Source: JBHIFB01 sp046760905 (lineage in GTDB: Bacteria; Gemmatimonadota; CAZMKB01). From it: DNA of 22,366 nt. Under the pieces are notes generated by a model. The model searched no databases and was not told the DNA's origin. It saw nothing but the letters and a program-made list of their open reading frames with translations. Position numbers and translations under genes: made by a program. The stretch covers positions 1 through 22,366 of the forward strand of contig JBHIFB010000048.1 in assembly GCA_046760905.1 (NCBI GenBank). Direction: 5' to 3'. Within the stretch, counting starts at the first letter, position 1, and every line of letters begins with the position of its first letter. Below, in pieces: positions 7,140 to 14,587 of this stretch.

Positions 7140-7752
7140 TTTTCTCTTCCTCGAACCTTGCCGTGAAAGAATGGTATCCTCTCCCTAGCCAGAACCTTCT
7201 CTCGCTTATCTCGAGCATCGATTCCCTGGCGAGCTCCTTTATGAACCTGTCCGGAGCATCGAGACCGTCAGAGAGGATCTCGAGTGCCCGCATACTCCCG
7301 GAGAGTGCAAATCGTGTTAGGGATTCAACCGCGAGCGAACGTTCGTCCTCACTCCACATACCGCAATGAATCCTCTCGTGCATGACAGATTCCAGGTAAT
7401 CGATCGCTCCCTCCTGGCCATTTGTCGCAAGGGCGCGTATGGCCTCTTCCCTGATCGCCCTGCTTTTTTCCTCATCCTCCATCTCGAAACTTCGCTCTAT
7501 CTGAGAAATGAGCGGTTCGATGCAATCGGGCAGCTTGAGATGCCCGAGACATTCGATTACCCCGATCCTTATTTCAGCAGCTCCCTTCTCGAGTAAATTA
7601 AGCAGCGGCTCCAGGAGTTTCTTTTCCCCCTCAAGCCATTTTACCGCGTAGATCGCCCGCTTCAGACTCGCGAGGTCACCATGGGAGCTACTCTCGAGGT
7701 CTTTGAGGCAGAGGTCGAACACCCTTTTCTTCTGTGTCTTATCGAGCTCCAT
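7114..7752 (-). CDS. HEAT-repeat protein
   Basis: A 212-residue, apparently soluble, all-helical protein with HEAT-like repeats. Recognisable units are LLEPLLNLLEKGAAEIRIGV, IECLGHLKLPDCIEPLISQI, IREEAIRALATNGQEGAIDY and LAVESLTRFALSGSMRALEI, each a helix pair with alternating Leu/Ile. Such proteins are usually scaffolds; no enzyme motif is present. The start is set at ATG 7752 because AGAGGTGAT lies immediately before it; the frame is open further up to 7800 but with no ribosome site. The gene begins 81 bases after the guanylyltransferase gene ends and overlaps the start of the sigma54 activator by 26 bases. That overlap suggests it could modulate the activator, which is inference only. No signal peptide or membrane segment is present. 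Confidence 0.75.
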   Translation of the reverse strand: MELDKTQKKRVFDLCLKDLESSSHGDLASLKRAIYAVKWLEGEKKLLEPLLNLLEKGAAEIRIGVIECLGHLKLPDCIEPLISQIERSFEMEDEEKSRAIREEAIRALATNGQEGAIDYLESVMHERIHCGMWSEDERSLAVESLTRFALSGSMRALEILSDGLDAPDRFIKELARESMLEISERRFWLGRGYHSFTARFEEEKNGDEAGKE

Positions 7753-7833
7753 ATCACCTCTTGTATTGCTTCGACCGGCCGGCTGCAGTTTTCCGAGCAA
7801 TCGCCTGAGCCGGATTGATATATCCCTTCGACT

Positions 7834-8919
7834 CTACAGCAGATCAGTCCTCCCCTTCACTTTCAGAAGATTGACCGCCTCCCTCACCCTCTGGGAGGAT
7901 TTCCTTTCACAGAGAAGTATCGCGTCATCTGTACTCACGGCAATCAAGTCTTTGACACCGATCATTACCACGAGTTTTCCTTGAGCATCGACGTAGCATC
8001 CCTGTGAATCAATTGAGAGTAGATCCCCTCTGAAAACAGCATTCCCATCGCCGTCTGTATCGATGAGCTCGTATGCACTCTGCCAGCTTCCCACATCGCT
8101 CCATCCGTAGTTTCCTTCGATCATGAAGACATGCTCTTCCTTTTCCATCACACCGTAGTCGATTGAGACCGGCTCGACATTTCTGAAAAAGTCATTGAGG
8201 CATTCCTCTTCCCGGTCTGTGCCCAGGCCCCTCGACAGCTTCTCGAGTGCACGGTGCATATCCGGCATATGTGTCGCGATAGATTCCAGCATCTTCCCTA
8301 CAGGAGAGATGAAGATCCCCGCGTTCCAGTAATAATCCCCTTCTTCCAAAAACCTCTTCGCGGTCTCGTAATCGGGTTTTTCCGTGAATGAATCAACCCG
8401 CAGAGCACACCCCCCCGAAGGTGATGTGACCGTCTCGGTCGTGTGAATGTATCCGTAGCCGGTCTCAGGATGCTCGGGCGTTATCCCCACAGTGAGAATC
8501 GCTTCCATATCCACGGCGAAATCAACAGCCATCTTAACCACCTCACGGAACCTGTCGACTTCTTTTACGAAATGGTCGCAAGGGAGCACTACTATAGATG
8601 CGCCCTCATCGATTCTTGAAATAACTGCACTCGCGTAGCCGATACAGGGGGCGGTGTTCTTGCCCACAGGTTCAAGAAGTATATTATCGGGAGGAATTTC
8701 CGGAAGCTCACATCTTATGAGACTCTCATACTTTCTGCCGGTTACGATGAACACTCTCTCCTTTGGGATCACGGGGACGATTCGTTCGAATGTTTCCCTT
8801 AGAAAGCTTTTGCCGAGCCCCATCGAGAGGAACTGTTTCGGCTTCTTTTCCCTGCTGAGGGGCCAGAACCTGGTGCCGACTCCACCTGACATAATAACTG
8901 CATACACTCTGCCGCTCAT
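7834..8919 (-). CDS. manC: Mannose-1-phosphate guanylyltransferase
   Basis: A cytoplasmic enzyme that makes GDP-mannose from mannose 1-phosphate and GTP. The 361 residues match the monofunctional form, without the phosphomannose-isomerase C-terminal domain of the roughly 480-residue type. Motifs are the nucleotide-binding signature GGVGTRFWPLSREKKPKQF (12-30), LEPVGKNTAP (82-91), LPCDHFV (112-118), ETGYGYIH (152-159), FTEKPD (178-183) and WNAGIF (198-203), followed by NYGWSDVGSW near 275. The start ATG lies 3 bases after the TAG of the phosphomannomutase gene, so the two are almost certainly translationally coupled. Product and pathway are secure. The final use of GDP-mannose (surface polysaccharide, protein glycosylation or a deoxyhexose) cannot be told from the window, although a GT4 glycosyltransferase lies at 19919-21265. 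Confidence 0.95.
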   Translation of the reverse strand: MSGRVYAVIMSGGVGTRFWPLSREKKPKQFLSMGLGKSFLRETFERIVPVIPKERVFIVTGRKYESLIRCELPEIPPDNILLEPVGKNTAPCIGYASAVISRIDEGASIVVLPCDHFVKEVDRFREVVKMAVDFAVDMEAILTVGITPEHPETGYGYIHTTETVTSPSGGCALRVDSFTEKPDYETAKRFLEEGDYYWNAGIFISPVGKMLESIATHMPDMHRALEKLSRGLGTDREEECLNDFFRNVEPVSIDYGVMEKEEHVFMIEGNYGWSDVGSWQSAYELIDTDGDGNAVFRGDLLSIDSQGCYVDAQGKLVVMIGVKDLIAVSTDDAILLCERKSSQRVREAVNLLKVKGRTDLL

Positions 8920-8922
8920 ACC

Positions 8923-10299
8923 CTAGATGGCCTTCCAGTCTACAAATGGATATTTCATCAATGCTTCCCTGAAGAGCTCTCTTATTTCCCTGAAACCCTC
9001 CTGGTCGCGTGCTTCGAATCTGAGAACGAGGACCGGTTGGGTGTTTGAAGCACGAAGGAGGCCCCAGCCTTCATCTATGACCACTCTCACCCCATCTATA
9101 TCAATCACATCGAAGCGTTTGGTCAACTCCGAGCCCACATCCCGCACGACCCTGAATTTCTCATCATCGGGGCAATCGATCCTTATCTCGGGTGTTGAGA
9201 TGTATTTCGGGAACCCATCTAAGAGGGAAGATACTTTTCCTCTATGGCGTGATATTATCTCACATAGTCTCAGAGAGGCGAAGATGGCGTCATCGAAACC
9301 ATAATAATCGTCCGCAAAGAACATGTGACCGCTCATCTCACCACCGATCTTGGCGCCGAGCTCCTTCATCTTAGCCTTGAGGAGCGAGTGGCCCGTCTTC
9401 CACATGAAGGGATTCCCGTTGTGTTTTTTCAGGTACTCAAGCAGGCCCTGTGAACATTTAACATCGAAGATTACAGTGGAACCAGGGTGCCGCGTCAGGG
9501 TATCGGCGGCGAAAATCGCAAGCAGCTTATCACCGAAGATCACGTCCCCGTTCTCATCAACCGCCCCTATTCTGTCCGCATCGCCGTCGTAACCCACTCC
9601 CACCTCGGCACCTGTCTCTGTGACCTTCTCAGAAAGATCCCTCATGTACTCCTCGATGGTCGGGTCAGGAAGGTGATGAGGAAAATTACCATCTGGTTCA
9701 CAGTATAAACCTATGACCTCGCAACCCAGATCCCTGAAAAGACCGAGGGCGATTTTCCCGGCGGTGCCGTTTCCCGCATCTATCACCAGCTTGACCTCAC
9801 GAGCCAGCTTTATCCTGCTTTTCACATCGGCAAGGTAGTCCGGAATGATGTTCATTTCCCGCTTCCCCCCCTGCCCCCGTCTCAGGATCCCGCTCTTGGC
9901 TACCCTGTATATTTCCTTTATTTCATCACCGTAAATTGTGGTTATTCCCCTGGTTATCTTCAAGCCATTGAATTGGATCGGATTGTGGCTTCCTGTGACC
10001 ATGACACCTGCACCCGTGCCCAGCTTCAGCACCGAATAATACAAAAGGGGCGTCGGGACGGTAGCTATATCCACAACATCCATTCCCGATCCGTTCAGGC
10101 CCCTCACGAGGGCTTCCTTTATCCTCGGCGAGCTCAACCTCACATCCATCCCCACCACACATTCCTCGACCCCGTCATCGGTCAGCACTGTTGCCAGGGA
10201 TCTGCCGATCAGTTCAATTACCTCGTCTGTGAGGTCGGTTTCAGCGACTCCTCTGATATCATATTCTCTGAAGATGAGAGGATTTAGCTCGGTATGCAT
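8923..10299 (-). CDS. manB: Phosphomannomutase / phosphoglucomutase
   Basis: An alpha-D-phosphohexomutase of the ManB/AlgC type, 458 residues, converting mannose 6-phosphate to mannose 1-phosphate (and probably the glucose phosphates). All four family sites are present: the phosphoserine loop TGSHNP (Ser104), the magnesium loop DGDADR (238-243), the sugar-specificity loop GEMSGH (320-325), and the phosphate-binding loop RASNTQPVLVLRFEA (416-430). The GEMSGH form is typical of dual mannose/glucose enzymes. The N-terminus has FREYDIRG, also characteristic. The start ATG at 10299 is preceded by GGAGA (10304-10308). This is the first gene of the run to 5079 and supplies the substrate of the next gene. 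Its leader passes through the structured element at 10320-10434. Confidence 0.95.
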   Translation of the reverse strand: MHTELNPLIFREYDIRGVAETDLTDEVIELIGRSLATVLTDDGVEECVVGMDVRLSSPRIKEALVRGLNGSGMDVVDIATVPTPLLYYSVLKLGTGAGVMVTGSHNPIQFNGLKITRGITTIYGDEIKEIYRVAKSGILRRGQGGKREMNIIPDYLADVKSRIKLAREVKLVIDAGNGTAGKIALGLFRDLGCEVIGLYCEPDGNFPHHLPDPTIEEYMRDLSEKVTETGAEVGVGYDGDADRIGAVDENGDVIFGDKLLAIFAADTLTRHPGSTVIFDVKCSQGLLEYLKKHNGNPFMWKTGHSLLKAKMKELGAKIGGEMSGHMFFADDYYGFDDAIFASLRLCEIISRHRGKVSSLLDGFPKYISTPEIRIDCPDDEKFRVVRDVGSELTKRFDVIDIDGVRVVIDEGWGLLRASNTQPVLVLRFEARDQEGFREIRELFREALMKYPFVDWKAI

Positions 10300-10319
10300 G
10301 AGTTCTCCAGCATTTAATG

Positions 10320-10434
10320 CTTCGGCTCAGGGAGCCGGTGCGAGATTAAAATCCGCATGGGAAAATTCCCAACACGGGGATCGAAATGCGGCTCAGAATC
10401 GTGGCAGGGGGTAGTTCTCTGAGCCGTTTTTATT
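10320..10434 (+). promoter_or_regulatory. Candidate structured RNA with terminator, riboswitch-like architecture
   Basis: On the plus strand this stretch holds several inverted repeats. A hairpin CGGCTC-AGG-GAGCCG lies at 10323-10337. CCGCAT (10353-10358) pairs with ATGCGG (10386-10391), enclosing the 12-base palindrome GGGAAAATTCCC (10359-10370). A terminator stem sits at 10389-10426. The ATGCGG strand and the terminator share bases 10389-10391, and the 8-mer CGGCTCAG occurs twice (10323-10330 and 10389-10396), either copy able to pair with CTGAGCCG at 10419-10426. Competing helices ending in a terminator are the usual form of an attenuator or riboswitch. No known class was recognised, and no good plus-strand promoter was found upstream, so it might instead be a small RNA, the end of a lost gene, or part of the manB leader on the minus strand. 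Confidence 0.4.
10389..10434 (+). terminator. Rho-independent terminator
   Basis: CGGCTCAGA (10389-10397) and TCTGAGCCG (10418-10426) form a perfect 9-base stem with a 20-base loop, followed directly by TTTTTATT. The orientation stops plus-strand transcription. No plus-strand gene precedes it, and the T-run touches the -35 box of the next promoter, so it may insulate that promoter or end a short RNA. Confidence 0.65.
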
Positions 10435-10461
10435 GACCCCCAGACTGCAATTGAATATAAT
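10433..10461 (+). promoter_or_regulatory. Sigma70-type promoter for the Asp-box protein gene
   Basis: TTGACC (10433-10438), a 17-base spacer and a perfect TATAAT (10456-10461). Transcription would start near 10468, giving a leader of about 40 bases with AGAGGAG at 10494-10500 before ATG 10509. Confidence 0.8.
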
Positions 10462-10508
10462 ATTATAACGATATTTTCCCGAAGGCAAGAAAGAGAGGAG
10501 AAGAAAAC

Positions 10509-12767
10509 ATGAAATATATATATCGCACAGCGTTTTACTTGACTCTACTGGCGATGTTCGCCTCTTCGCTCCATGGACAGGAGGCCAACTGGGTCAGCAT
10601 CGGTCCGGGAGGCTGTACAATAACATCGGTCATAGAAGACGCTTCAGACAGTTCTCTTCTGTATATAACGACGAAATCTTCCGGCTTCTATAAGAGCACA
10701 GACGGAGGAGAGAGCTGGATTAGGAAAGAGGATGGACTGCCCCTTTCGAGGATAAACAACGTGGTCCAGAATCCGGATGAGCCGCTCAGGTTGTATCTGG
10801 GGACTGAAAGGGGAGTGTATAAAAGCATAGACCGGGGCGAAAGCTGGACTCTCGCTAGTGGCACCGAGATGGATACGACTCTCTCATTCCTCATCGCCAT
10901 CGACCCAATCCTGCCTGCGAGACTCTTTGCGGCGGGGATGACCAATGGAGTGTTCCGGAGCACTAATTTCGGCGAGGCGTGGACGACAGTAAGCGCAGGC
11001 CTCCCGCCTCTCAATTATGCAGACATAACGGTGGATCCGAATGTGAACACGAGGGCCTACGCCTCATCGGAGCAACAGGGGATGTTCCGGACGATCTTTT
11101 CGGGCGATTTCTGGCAGCAAGAGATAGAGGGGCTCACGAATACGAATCAGAGATCTTTCCTTGCTGTCCCGACGACGGAAGATCTGATCTTTACCGGAAC
11201 AACCTCAGGTGGATTCTTCAGAAGCACGAGTGCCGGTGATCTGTGGTCGCAGGTGGGGGCAAACCTGCCTGCGGTTGATATCTCCGCTCTCGCTCACCTG
11301 AATTCCGAACCGGAAATGATTCTGGCAGGGACTAAGGGCCGGGGGATATATGTGAGCACGGACAACGGGGATTCGTTCACGCAATTCTCTGACATCCTCT
11401 CCCACCATCGAATCAACTCTCTCTTCACAGCGGGAGAGAATCGCATATACGCAGGCATGGAAAAAGACTGCCTCTTCATGTCAGGAGATGGAGGGCAGAC
11501 GTGGACATACTCTTTCCGTGGCCTTTCCGGGGGTTACATCTCAGCGATGGCGATATCAACGGAGGAGCCTCAGTATTTCTACACGGGACTCAGTGAAGGT
11601 GAAAACGATCTCCTCGTGAGTACAGACACCGGAAGGAGCTGGGAACTCAGGCATAGCGGCCTGCCTGTCTTCACCGGTGTATACGACTTCTGGCTGGCAA
11701 ATAACGGCCAAACGGTCTTCGCCTGCACAGATAGTGGGGTATTCAAAACCACAGATCATGGCAATTCCTGGGTACCGAAAAATTCGGGTCTCGAAGGGAT
11801 CACAACAAAGATAGCCGGCTCACAATTCGATGAGAATTTACTCTTCGTTATTTCATCAGGAATCCTGAAAAGCACCGATGGTGGAGAAAGCTGGGATTCC
11901 ACTCATACCGGCGTCGAGGGAGTACCGATCTCCATACTCGTCTCCCGCACAAGTCCGGACACGATCTATACCGGGACGAAACCGGTAGGCGAGGTCGGTG
12001 GTGGAATTTACAGAAGCACCGATGGCGGCAGCAGCTGGCATGCCGCCAGCAATGGCCTAGAGCGAAACGAATTTGTCTTCTCCCTGGCAATGGACCCGGC
12101 CGATCCCCGGATCCTTTTTGCTGCCACTGCGACAGGCGTATTCCGAAGCACAAATTCCGGTGAGAGCTGGTTTCCGAGAATGACGGGACTTCCACTCGAT
12201 TTCAGTGCTTCTGACGTCATCATAGATTCATTCAATCACGATAGGGTCTTCACTTCCAGCCTCGAATATGGAGTTTACATAAGCACGGATGCCGCGGAAT
12301 CATGGAGCGGTCTCAATGCCGGGCTTGACACACTGGCAGTACTGGAGATTGAGCAGGACCCGATAAATCCCGACACCATGTATGCCGGAACCACAGGGAA
12401 GGGAATCTACATGATAGACCTCTCTCCCGTGGGCATAGAACAGGAGACGGGCGAGGTGAATTTTCCTAAGACTCTCTCCCTCGAGCAGAACTTTCCAAAC
12501 CCCTTCAATCCTTCAACCACTATTACAATCCACGTCGATGCTCCCGGGATAGATCACTCACTCAAGGAGAAAGTTTCCTTGCGTGTTTACACCCTGAGGG
12601 GAAAGCCAGTGAGAACTTTGTTCGAGGGAGCACTAATGCCGGGAGTTCACACATTCAACTGGGATGGAAAGGACGAAAACGGGGTAGCCGTTGCTACGGG
12701 CCCATATTTTATCGTGCTGAAGAAGGGCAAGGAAACGGTACGTAAGAAAATGTCTCTCATTCGTTAA
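10509..12767 (+). CDS. Secreted Asp-box (BNR/sortilin-like) propeller protein with C-terminal sorting domain
   Basis: A 752-residue exported protein. Residues 1-23 form a signal peptide (hydrophobic run FYLTLLAMFASS, cleavage near LHG/QEA). The body holds about 13 Asp-box-like repeats of the form F/Y-x-S-T-D-x-G-x-S-W, for example YKSTDGGESW, YKSIDRGESW, FRSTNFGEAW, FKTTDHGNSW, YRSTDGGSSW and FRSTNSGESW. They are spaced at about 40-60 residues and alternate with xxIYAGT-type strands, as in sortilin/VPS10 and photosystem-assembly-factor-like propellers. The final 97 residues (about 656-752) are a beta-sandwich domain with LEQNFPNPFNPSTTI, then SLRVYTLRGKPVRTLFEGAL and GPYFIVLKKGKE. This is the FlgD-like/Por-type sorting domain of FCB-group secreted proteins and suggests export by a type IX-like route, with cleavage or anchoring at the surface. 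No catalytic residues of sialidases are evident. The start is supported by AGAGGAG 8 bases upstream. The gene has its own promoter and is probably monocistronic. Confidence 0.88.
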   Translation: MKYIYRTAFYLTLLAMFASSLHGQEANWVSIGPGGCTITSVIEDASDSSLLYITTKSSGFYKSTDGGESWIRKEDGLPLSRINNVVQNPDEPLRLYLGTERGVYKSIDRGESWTLASGTEMDTTLSFLIAIDPILPARLFAAGMTNGVFRSTNFGEAWTTVSAGLPPLNYADITVDPNVNTRAYASSEQQGMFRTIFSGDFWQQEIEGLTNTNQRSFLAVPTTEDLIFTGTTSGGFFRSTSAGDLWSQVGANLPAVDISALAHLNSEPEMILAGTKGRGIYVSTDNGDSFTQFSDILSHHRINSLFTAGENRIYAGMEKDCLFMSGDGGQTWTYSFRGLSGGYISAMAISTEEPQYFYTGLSEGENDLLVSTDTGRSWELRHSGLPVFTGVYDFWLANNGQTVFACTDSGVFKTTDHGNSWVPKNSGLEGITTKIAGSQFDENLLFVISSGILKSTDGGESWDSTHTGVEGVPISILVSRTSPDTIYTGTKPVGEVGGGIYRSTDGGSSWHAASNGLERNEFVFSLAMDPADPRILFAATATGVFRSTNSGESWFPRMTGLPLDFSASDVIIDSFNHDRVFTSSLEYGVYISTDAAESWSGLNAGLDTLAVLEIEQDPINPDTMYAGTTGKGIYMIDLSPVGIEQETGEVNFPKTLSLEQNFPNPFNPSTTITIHVDAPGIDHSLKEKVSLRVYTLRGKPVRTLFEGALMPGVHTFNWDGKDENGVAVATGPYFIVLKKGKETVRKKMSLIR

Positions 12768-12787
12768 AGGGGTTGAAGCCGCCTTTA
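12765..12787. terminator. Weak inverted repeat between convergent genes
   Basis: TAAAGG (12765-12770) and CCTTTA (12782-12787) form a 6-base stem with an 11-base loop that contains the stop codons of both convergent genes. No T-run follows on either strand, so it is only a tentative bidirectional stop signal. Confidence 0.25.
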
Positions 12788-14458
12788 GGAACTCTCACCG
12801 CTAATATAAATCCTGAGCTTCTGACCGGGACGGATCTTCCTGCTATTTCTGATGCCGTTCCACTGCTTCAGGTCTCTCACCGATACATTATAATCCTCAG
12901 CTATCTTGCTCAGCGTGTCACCCTTTCTGATCTTGTAGACAACATAATCATCTGACCAAGATGGGGCCTTTCTGCTGGCAATAGAGCGTGAGGATCCGGT
13001 CCAGCCCTTGCCTGGTCTGATGTAAAGTGATTGGCCGGGATATATCGTTGTACCCCTGATATTGTTCCACTTCTTTATGCTTCGCCACGAAACTCCGAAT
13101 CTCCTGGCGATCTCTCCCAGTGTGTCGCCGCGTTTCACTATGTATCTCACCCTACGATCCGGGGTGAGATCTGTAATTTTTGCAATTTCCTGCAGGTAGA
13201 GGTTTCGGGTTCCCTGAGGTAATTTCAGGTCGTATGTGGGATAGTCCTTGGATAGGACCGGTGTGACCCATGTTCTCAGTTCAGGATTGAGCTCCCTGAT
13301 CTCATCCTCTGTCGTGCCGACGCATTTCGCCACGACACTAAGATCGACCACGTAGTCTATCGTGATAACATCCGGCGTTATGGGATCATCGTACTCTATC
13401 GAGAACCCGTATTCCTCCGGATACTCGGTGATGAGTATCGCGGCCTGGATTTGCGGTACGAAGTTCTTGGTCTGGGTATGTGTCATGTTGTGCTTGGCGA
13501 TTTCGAAGAAATCGACCATCTTTGAGTTGTGTATGTCGGATGAGATATTGTTCGCCCCCCTGTTGTAGGCAGCAAGTGCGAGTTCCCAGCTGTTGAACCA
13601 TTCATAGAGTTCTTCCAGAAACGTGAGTGCCGCTCTTGTTGATTTAACCGGATCCCTTCTTTCATCCAGCCATTCATTAATGGTGAGGCCGTAATGCCTT
13701 GCGGTGGAAGGTATGAATTGCCACAAACCGGCTGCTCTCTTCCTCGAGTAGGCGCTTATTTTGTATCCGCTCTCAATGACAGGTATGACCCAGAGCTCCT
13801 TCGGCATACCCTTCGTCTTTAGCTCCCCTATGATCATATCTTTGTATCTACCGGATCGCCTGAGGGACTCTTCTAGAAACTTCCTCCGGTTCCCCTCCTT
13901 GAAAAGCCTGAGATATTTCTTAACAAGCTCCTGCTCGCTGTCGATGGGGAATTCGAGCTGGGCTTTCCCCCCAATGGAAGGAATCGAATCGGCCGCGTTA
14001 TTCAACTCTTCACTGGAAGCCCAGAGCTCATGCTCCATAGGTTGAGAAAGCTCCTGGAACCTGCGGCTCAGACTCGCGTAAAGCTCATCGATGGCCTCCT
14101 GCAGTATTTCGTGGGCGGCAGGATCTTTAATCGATTCCAGCTTAGCCTCGAGCAGTAGAGAGAAGGCCTTCTCGTGAAGCTCTCTTGAGGCTTCAAGGTC
14201 TCCAAGCTCATACCTGACCATAGACTCATTATATGCGTTCTCCGAGGCCTCAATCTTCTCTATGATGCTGGAGGTGGTTACAGCGTCAGTGTCACCGCCA
14301 CTGGCAATTCGGTCCGTTTCCGAAGTTTCCGCCTTATCAGGCTCGGGTGGTTCTGTGCGCGGCTTCTCGACAATGGAGGCGCATCCTACGCCAAAAACGA
14401 TTAGAAACGTAATGAATATACAGGGCTTGCGCATGTATGTACTGTCATCTTTTTTCAT
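12785..14458 (-). CDS. mltD: MltD-type membrane-bound lytic murein transglycosylase with two LysM domains
   Basis: It cleaves the MurNAc-GlcNAc bond of peptidoglycan, leaving 1,6-anhydro-MurNAc ends, in the periplasm. The 557 residues contain a basic N-terminus and hydrophobic run (KPCIFITFLIVFGVGC), with Cys26 as the likely lipid-attachment site, although GVGC lacks the usual Leu at -3. A charged, helical region follows to about 200. The SLT domain spans about 205-345: catalytic Glu229 in IPVIESGYK, then RAAGLWQFIPSTARHYGL (241-258) and ELALAAYNRGANN (292-304). Two C-terminal LysM peptidoglycan-binding domains occupy about 438-481 (YIVKRGDTLGEIARRF) and 505-551 (YKIRKGDTLSKIAEDY). AAGGCGGT, 8 bases upstream of ATG 14458, supports that start. 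The gene lies divergent from the NamZ-NagZ-symporter operon across 130 bases, which fits a shared role in wall turnover. Confidence 0.92.
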   Translation of the reverse strand: MKKDDSTYMRKPCIFITFLIVFGVGCASIVEKPRTEPPEPDKAETSETDRIASGGDTDAVTTSSIIEKIEASENAYNESMVRYELGDLEASRELHEKAFSLLLEAKLESIKDPAAHEILQEAIDELYASLSRRFQELSQPMEHELWASSEELNNAADSIPSIGGKAQLEFPIDSEQELVKKYLRLFKEGNRRKFLEESLRRSGRYKDMIIGELKTKGMPKELWVIPVIESGYKISAYSRKRAAGLWQFIPSTARHYGLTINEWLDERRDPVKSTRAALTFLEELYEWFNSWELALAAYNRGANNISSDIHNSKMVDFFEIAKHNMTHTQTKNFVPQIQAAILITEYPEEYGFSIEYDDPITPDVITIDYVVDLSVVAKCVGTTEDEIRELNPELRTWVTPVLSKDYPTYDLKLPQGTRNLYLQEIAKITDLTPDRRVRYIVKRGDTLGEIARRFGVSWRSIKKWNNIRGTTIYPGQSLYIRPGKGWTGSSRSIASRKAPSWSDDYVVYKIRKGDTLSKIAEDYNVSVRDLKQWNGIRNSRKIRPGQKLRIYISGESS

Positions 14459-14496
14459 AATGCGTTACCGCCTTCATGTGTGATTTGCGGATATCC

Positions 14497-14517
14497 ATTG
14501 CAATTATTCCTTGCAAT
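14497..14517. repeat. Paired TTGCAA palindromes between mltD and namZ
   Basis: ATTGCAAT (14497-14504, a perfect 8-base palindrome) is followed 7 bases on by TTGCAAT (14511-14517). Each core is self-complementary, so both a direct and an inverted arrangement exist. The position, 39-60 bases upstream of the mltD start and about 70 bases upstream of the opposite gene's first ATG, would suit an operator serving both directions. No regulator is identified. Confidence 0.3.
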
Positions 14518-14567
14518 AAATATGCCCTGTGATTGAGGCGGGAAGCTCTGAGAATGATTTTCCACAA

Positions 14568-14573
14568 TATAAT
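14568..14573 (+). promoter_or_regulatory. Possible -10 box for the NamZ-NagZ-symporter operon
   Basis: A perfect TATAAT lies 14 bases before the ATG at 14588, but no -35 resembling TTGACA is found 16-18 bases upstream. If it is used, transcription starts near 14580. That leaves almost no leader for ATG 14588 and would favour a downstream start. Confidence 0.35.
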
Positions 14574-14587
14574 AGAAACAGGCGTTA

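Noticed and set aside
7753..7800. Upstream extension of the HEAT-repeat protein to ATG 7800
   Set aside because: The added 16 residues are low in helical character and there is no ribosome site before 7800, while AGAGGTGAT precedes ATG 7752.
10359..10370. GGGAAAATTCCC as an operator on its own
   Set aside because: A perfect 12-base palindrome, but it sits inside a larger nested structure and no second copy was seen in the window, so it is reported only as part of the RNA candidate.
10320..10434. Match to the cobalamin riboswitch
   Set aside because: Some short G-rich words look similar (GGUG, AAAUCCGC), but the B12-box and the ordered core elements are absent.
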